Virus record (IMG/VR): IMGVR_UViG_3300022929_000170
Location: 1 to 25,871 of that record
Reading direction: 5' to 3' (one strand)
Origin: a virus
DNA length: 25,871 nt
How positions within the stretch are numbered: position 1 is the stretch's first letter; every line of letters begins with the position of its first letter. The notes beneath the pieces were generated by a model. The model was not told where the DNA came from. It made no database searches and saw only the letters and a program-made list of their open reading frames with translations. Below, piece after piece: positions 22,710 through 25,871 of the stretch. The position numbers and the translations under genes were made by a program.

Positions 22710-25292
22710 TTAAAGTTCTGTGAATAGATCTAGTCTAATTGTCGAGATCTCTGTGGAAGGACCAGCACCATCAACCTGAATCTGGAGCGCTCTAGAATCG
22801 AGTTCGATCGGATCAGACGACCAAGTAATATCAGCGTCACCGGCATTGAGTGATACTAGCGTCGGTGTTAATGTCACTGGAATAGTTCTCTCCTTGACAT
22901 GAATAGATGTCGGCGCTACTGTTTGTGCGGCAAAAGTGATCTCATACTTTTGTAAAGTTTCTGCACGAATCTGGTATTCGTATAATGCACCAGCTATTGT
23001 GAGAACGAAGAATTTAGTTCCATCATCAGATAGATACGCATCAGTTATAACTGCATCCGGATCTCCATCTAGAGTAATTCCTGCTGGGAACGATGTCCCG
23101 AGTAACACAGATGGATCATCTTTAACCACCTTCATCGAACCAGTACCAAATCCGTCAGAAGTACCTCCAGATCCACAGAAGATTATGATACTCTTATCCG
23201 AGTTAAACCTTTCAAATGCTCCTCGATATGAGGCAGTAGTAACGTCAGCAGTTTCATTTCTGGTAAAATTAAAGTTTGCACTTGATGCAGTCCAATCACC
23301 TGTTAGCGAAGTGACGTCCCAAGCAGAAATACTAAGAGCGACTCTATTTGCTAAGTTAGAGCTAGACGTACTTGTTGTAAGGAATAATATAACTAATGAG
23401 GTACCTCCTTGATCGATATATATATCAACGTTACGTAAGGAACTATAGGTTGAGTTAGTAATATCAGGCGAGGCCCAAGTACTACTAATAGTATATGGAT
23501 CCCATGGAACCATTAACTCCGATTGAGTAATTCGAATGTCAACAACGCCAATGGAAAAGAACGTGAACATTCGTGTACCATCGTCTGAAAATTGAATTCC
23601 TAGAAATTTCTCATAAGTTTGACGCATGTCAATATAGACACTAGCGAATCCAAACTGAGTGGGAGGTATAACTCCCCTAGCATCTGGAGACATTGTGGTA
23701 GTATCCCAAGGAATTTCTAAATTATAACAAGCTATTCCATGCTTGTATAGTTCACCAGAAGATTCGGAATTAAATGCAACGAACAGTTTCTTTCCATCAG
23801 GAGAGAACGTCATTTTTGGAGAAGGTCCTTGATGAACATCCAGAGTGGTCGGATCTCCTCCATAGCCTACATTAGCGATATTTAATAATTTATTACCATC
23901 TGTCACATCAAGGCTTATATAAGGAAGACCATCTAGAGTTTCAGTAACTCCAGTCAAAACAACTTCGTCCGATCCATTTAAGATTATAGTATCACCGACT
24001 TCTAATTTATTAGACTCTATGTGACCAACGACTGCGGAACTAGTGGTGACTGTACTATTCTCCAACCATAATTGTTCGGTGATAGAAGATACTCTTGATG
24101 CATCGTTAGCAAAGGAAATATTCGCTTTCAGATCATTGATTAAAATAACTTCTGAGGGAACTTCGGTTAGTCCCGCAGTTGATATATCAATTCTAGTTGG
24201 AATGTTTAGTCTAGTATAAACGTCTACCAACCTATTATAAGAATTAGCAACACCACCCATCAATGTCGTATGACGCAGGTCTTCTGAAAATATTGCTCTA
24301 GAATAACCGTTATTGCTAGTAGACCCAAGTAACCCACCAAAAGTGCTGGTAGATAGTATGGTTTCTGATGGGCTGGTTACATCGAATGGTGGTGAAAACG
24401 TTATTAACTTAATATATGGACCAGCGGCAACGTCATCATAATAAGTCATCATATATTTACCATTCGGCGTAATATGTGCGTATGTATAAGTAGTTTGATT
24501 ACTAACTAACGATACTGTTCCGTAGTCAACGATGGACATGGAAGTGACTTCAAATGGAGTTTGCATAGTATACTTACTATATCCACCGTTAGGCTCAAAA
24601 AGCATCATTGTTAGCCCATCTTCACTAATAGCCCCAGTAGTCCATTCTGAAAATGTAAAACCACTGTTCCATGTATGAGTTACTAAATTATATGCAGTAC
24701 TAATATCATAACGTGTAGATAAAGTATATCGATGCATCCGATAAAGAGTAGTTCCCATGAAAATATATCTACCATTATCTGCAAAAAACCAACCATGATT
24801 ATTGGTCCCTTGATCTAGTGCAGATAAATTGACTCCTGATGAAGTCATAGTAGTAACATCAAATGGAGTACTCAAATTATATTGAATAAGACCAGTGCCG
24901 GTTGCGTTCGACCATAACTTAGTACCATCATTACTAAATATTCTCTGACCTGGATAATTAAAATTAATTGCCTGTTCGCCAGTGACAGTCCAATATGTAT
25001 TGTCATCTATTTGTCTAGTAATTTCAATTCCACCGGTAGGATTATTTTTAGCAACCGACTCTGCGGTAACTTCATGATATTCGCCGTCACTTAACTTAAC
25101 TAAGAGTTTATCACCAGGCTGTACGTCAAGGTTTTGATATGAAACTAACTCAGTCGCAGATGATTCTGAATCTAGAATAATTCTAGGATGTCTAGCTTCA
25201 ATTTGCGGAGATGCTAATGCCCAATTTCCTTCACCGACTTCCTGTGAATATATTTTACTTGTCCATTTTGAATTTCTAGAAAGTGCTCTCAT
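22710..25292 (-). CDS. Large internally duplicated propeller-repeat virion protein
   Basis: An 860-aa protein counted from the ATG at 25290-25292, one base after the 159-aa gene stop, with TGGGAATTC upstream. The longer frame from a TTG at 25331 overlaps the previous gene and is not preferred. It lacks the family tag. Two similar halves are visible: a small beta domain (VQPGDKLLVKLSDGEYHEVT near 55-75; LEVGDTIILNGSDEVVLTGV near 425-445), each followed by about five propeller-type repeats (FS.DGT+.F....G....Y.L..PWDVTTM). The last 80 residues (ITFAAQTVAPTSI..) are a separate beta domain. Repeats of this kind occur in phage and bacterial surface proteins; a receptor-binding or baseplate role is inferred. 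Confidence 0.72.
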   Translation of the reverse strand: MRALSRNSKWTSKIYSQEVGEGNWALASPQIEARHPRIILDSESSATELVSYQNLDVQPGDKLLVKLSDGEYHEVTAESVAKNNPTGGIEITRQIDDNTYWTVTGEQAINFNYPGQRIFSNDGTKLWSNATGTGLIQYNLSTPFDVTTMTSSGVNLSALDQGTNNHGWFFADNGRYIFMGTTLYRMHRYTLSTRYDISTAYNLVTHTWNSGFTFSEWTTGAISEDGLTMMLFEPNGGYSKYTMQTPFEVTSMSIVDYGTVSLVSNQTTYTYAHITPNGKYMMTYYDDVAAGPYIKLITFSPPFDVTSPSETILSTSTFGGLLGSTSNNGYSRAIFSEDLRHTTLMGGVANSYNRLVDVYTRLNIPTRIDISTAGLTEVPSEVILINDLKANISFANDASRVSSITEQLWLENSTVTTSSAVVGHIESNKLEVGDTIILNGSDEVVLTGVTETLDGLPYISLDVTDGNKLLNIANVGYGGDPTTLDVHQGPSPKMTFSPDGKKLFVAFNSESSGELYKHGIACYNLEIPWDTTTMSPDARGVIPPTQFGFASVYIDMRQTYEKFLGIQFSDDGTRMFTFFSIGVVDIRITQSELMVPWDPYTISSTWASPDITNSTYSSLRNVDIYIDQGGTSLVILFLTTSTSSSNLANRVALSISAWDVTSLTGDWTASSANFNFTRNETADVTTASYRGAFERFNSDKSIIIFCGSGGTSDGFGTGSMKVVKDDPSVLLGTSFPAGITLDGDPDAVITDAYLSDDGTKFFVLTIAGALYEYQIRAETLQKYEITFAAQTVAPTSIHVKERTIPVTLTPTLVSLNAGDADITWSSDPIELDSRALQIQVDGAGPSTEISTIRLDLFTEL

Positions 25293-25293
25293 A

Positions 25294-25773
25294 TTAGAAT
25301 TCCCAATCAATAGAAGAAGAGTCGGTTCCAAATACGCCTATGATAATAGCAGTATCTGCTTGAAGATTTATAACTACGTCTGATACTAAAATATCATACT
25401 GAGCGGTTGAAGATATACCAGCTCCAGGTAGTGTTGCATATATGTATATAGAATGCGTTATGTCGGCATTATCAGCTGCAGGAAGAGTCCATGAAATAGA
25501 ATCTTCTGTTCTGACAAACGTACCTCCTGTGACAGATACATAATATGTAGCCAAAGGATCATAGTTTGAAATGGTGATCGTTGTGGTTTCCAATTCGTTT
25601 ATAGTAGAAACCTCTCCGGACAATACCGGAGTGTCTACTGCCACTATAGCTGGAATCGGTCCATTTGGTCTACGAAACCAAATTCCATTAGCGGCAGACC
25701 ACTCAAAGGTCTTACCGCTATACGTAAATGTATCCCCATCAGTTGGGGAAGATGGAAAGTTAATTGATGCCAT
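25294..25773 (-). CDS. Short virion protein with docking tag and one beta domain
   Basis: A 159-aa protein. Residues 1-36 are the family tag (MASINFPSSPTDGDTFTYSG.TFEWSAANGIW), close to the form seen at the N-terminus of many marine phage structural proteins. Residues about 55-135 look like an immunoglobulin- or cadherin-like beta sandwich (TTITISNYDPLATYYVSVTGGTF ... SIYIYATLPGAG). It ends VFGTDSSSIDWEF. It has the anchor but no large C-terminal head, unlike its paralogues, and the head-only 860-aa gene follows after one base. AAGGGG precedes the ATG. I suspect the two products form one appendage, but this is inference. Confidence 0.75.
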   Translation of the reverse strand: MASINFPSSPTDGDTFTYSGKTFEWSAANGIWFRRPNGPIPAIVAVDTPVLSGEVSTINELETTTITISNYDPLATYYVSVTGGTFVRTEDSISWTLPAADNADITHSIYIYATLPGAGISSTAQYDILVSDVVINLQADTAIIIGVFGTDSSSIDWEF

Positions 25774-25787
25774 CTTTATTTCCCCTT

Positions 25788-25871
25788 TTAAGCCTGTGAC
25801 TCAGACCAAGTAATTCTAGCACTGGTTGAGAATGGGTTACTGGATTTAATACCACCAGTATCCACAACTTT
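25788..25871 (-). CDS. C-terminal end of an upstream virion gene, unidentified
   Basis: The last 27 codons and TAA of a gene that enters from the right edge; the readable end is IKSSNPFSTSARITWSESQA. The frame is open to the window edge and the stop lies 14 bp before the next ATG, fitting the tight spacing of the operon. In T4 the genes in this direction are baseplate wedge and fibre genes (10-12), but the fragment is too short to assign. Confidence 0.55.
   Translation of the reverse strand, partial: KVVDTGGIKSSNPFSTSARITWSESQA

Noticed and set aside
22936-23412. Plus-strand open frame of 158 codons opposite the 860-aa gene
   Set aside because: Antisense to a long repeat-containing gene, with no motif or operon context; all supported genes are on the minus strand.
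25293-25331. Longer 873-aa version of the 860-aa protein starting at TTG
   Set aside because: It would overlap the 159-aa gene by 38 bp from a weak TTG; an ATG one base after that gene's stop with GGGAAT upstream fits the operon better.

Overview
The window is a segment of the late structural region of a T4-like (contractile-tailed, tevenvirus-type) bacteriophage. Every convincing gene lies on the minus strand, so the region is transcribed from the right end towards the left. Downstream of the adhesin block the order follows T4: 13 - 14 - (extra fibre-like gene) - 15 - 17 - 18 - 19 - 20 - 67 - 68 - (extra small gene) - 21 - 22 - 23. These gene names come from recognisable sequence for 13, 14, 15, 17, 18, 19, 20, 21, 67 and the start of 23, and mainly from position and composition for 22 and 68. 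The moderately AT-rich sequence and the LamG, seven-repeat propeller and cadherin-like adhesin domains suggest a marine or otherwise aquatic phage related to cyanophage and pelagiphage T4-like viruses. No gene in the window fixes the host.

Right part (about 12.3-25.9 kb). The extreme right end holds the last 27 codons of an unidentified gene. A block of virion adhesin or fibre genes follows where T4 carries wac, just upstream of gene 13. Six of these proteins start with the same short module (FP..P..GD....GR.F.Y......W), a probable docking tag. Five of them continue with an LPLSGN...RLY.W.G.GWF module and one or two cadherin-like domains, then diverge. Four appear to end in seven-repeat beta-propellers and one in three LamG (concanavalin-like) domains. 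A further protein (860 aa) is a long, internally duplicated propeller-repeat protein without the tag; it follows a 159-aa protein that is little more than the tag plus a beta domain. A small DUF4376-like gene sits between the 860-aa and the 579-aa genes. The block shows signs of module shuffling: near-identical intergenic joints, an exact 171-bp tandem repeat, and an in-frame relic of another fibre gene's 3' end just after one stop codon.

Left part (1-12.2 kb). The neck (gp13, gp14), tail terminator (gp15), terminase large subunit (gp17), sheath (gp18, enlarged by inserted domains), tube (gp19), portal (gp20), core proteins (gp67, gp68), prohead protease (gp21), scaffold (gp22) and major capsid protein (gp23, only the first 32 codons) form a compact assembly operon. 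Genes are separated by 0-70 bp and often overlap as TAATG or by a few bases. No small terminase gene (16) lies between 15 and 17.

Regulation. Four exact copies of the T4 late promoter box (TATAAATA on the minus strand) sit in intergenic gaps upstream of the 693-aa adhesin, gene 13, gene 18 and gene 19; a 7/8 match precedes gene 22. Two of the boxes directly follow or overlap strong hairpins that end the preceding transcription unit. No gap longer than 100 bp lacks a gene, and I saw no tRNA, CRISPR, insertion sequence, integrase or reverse transcriptase.
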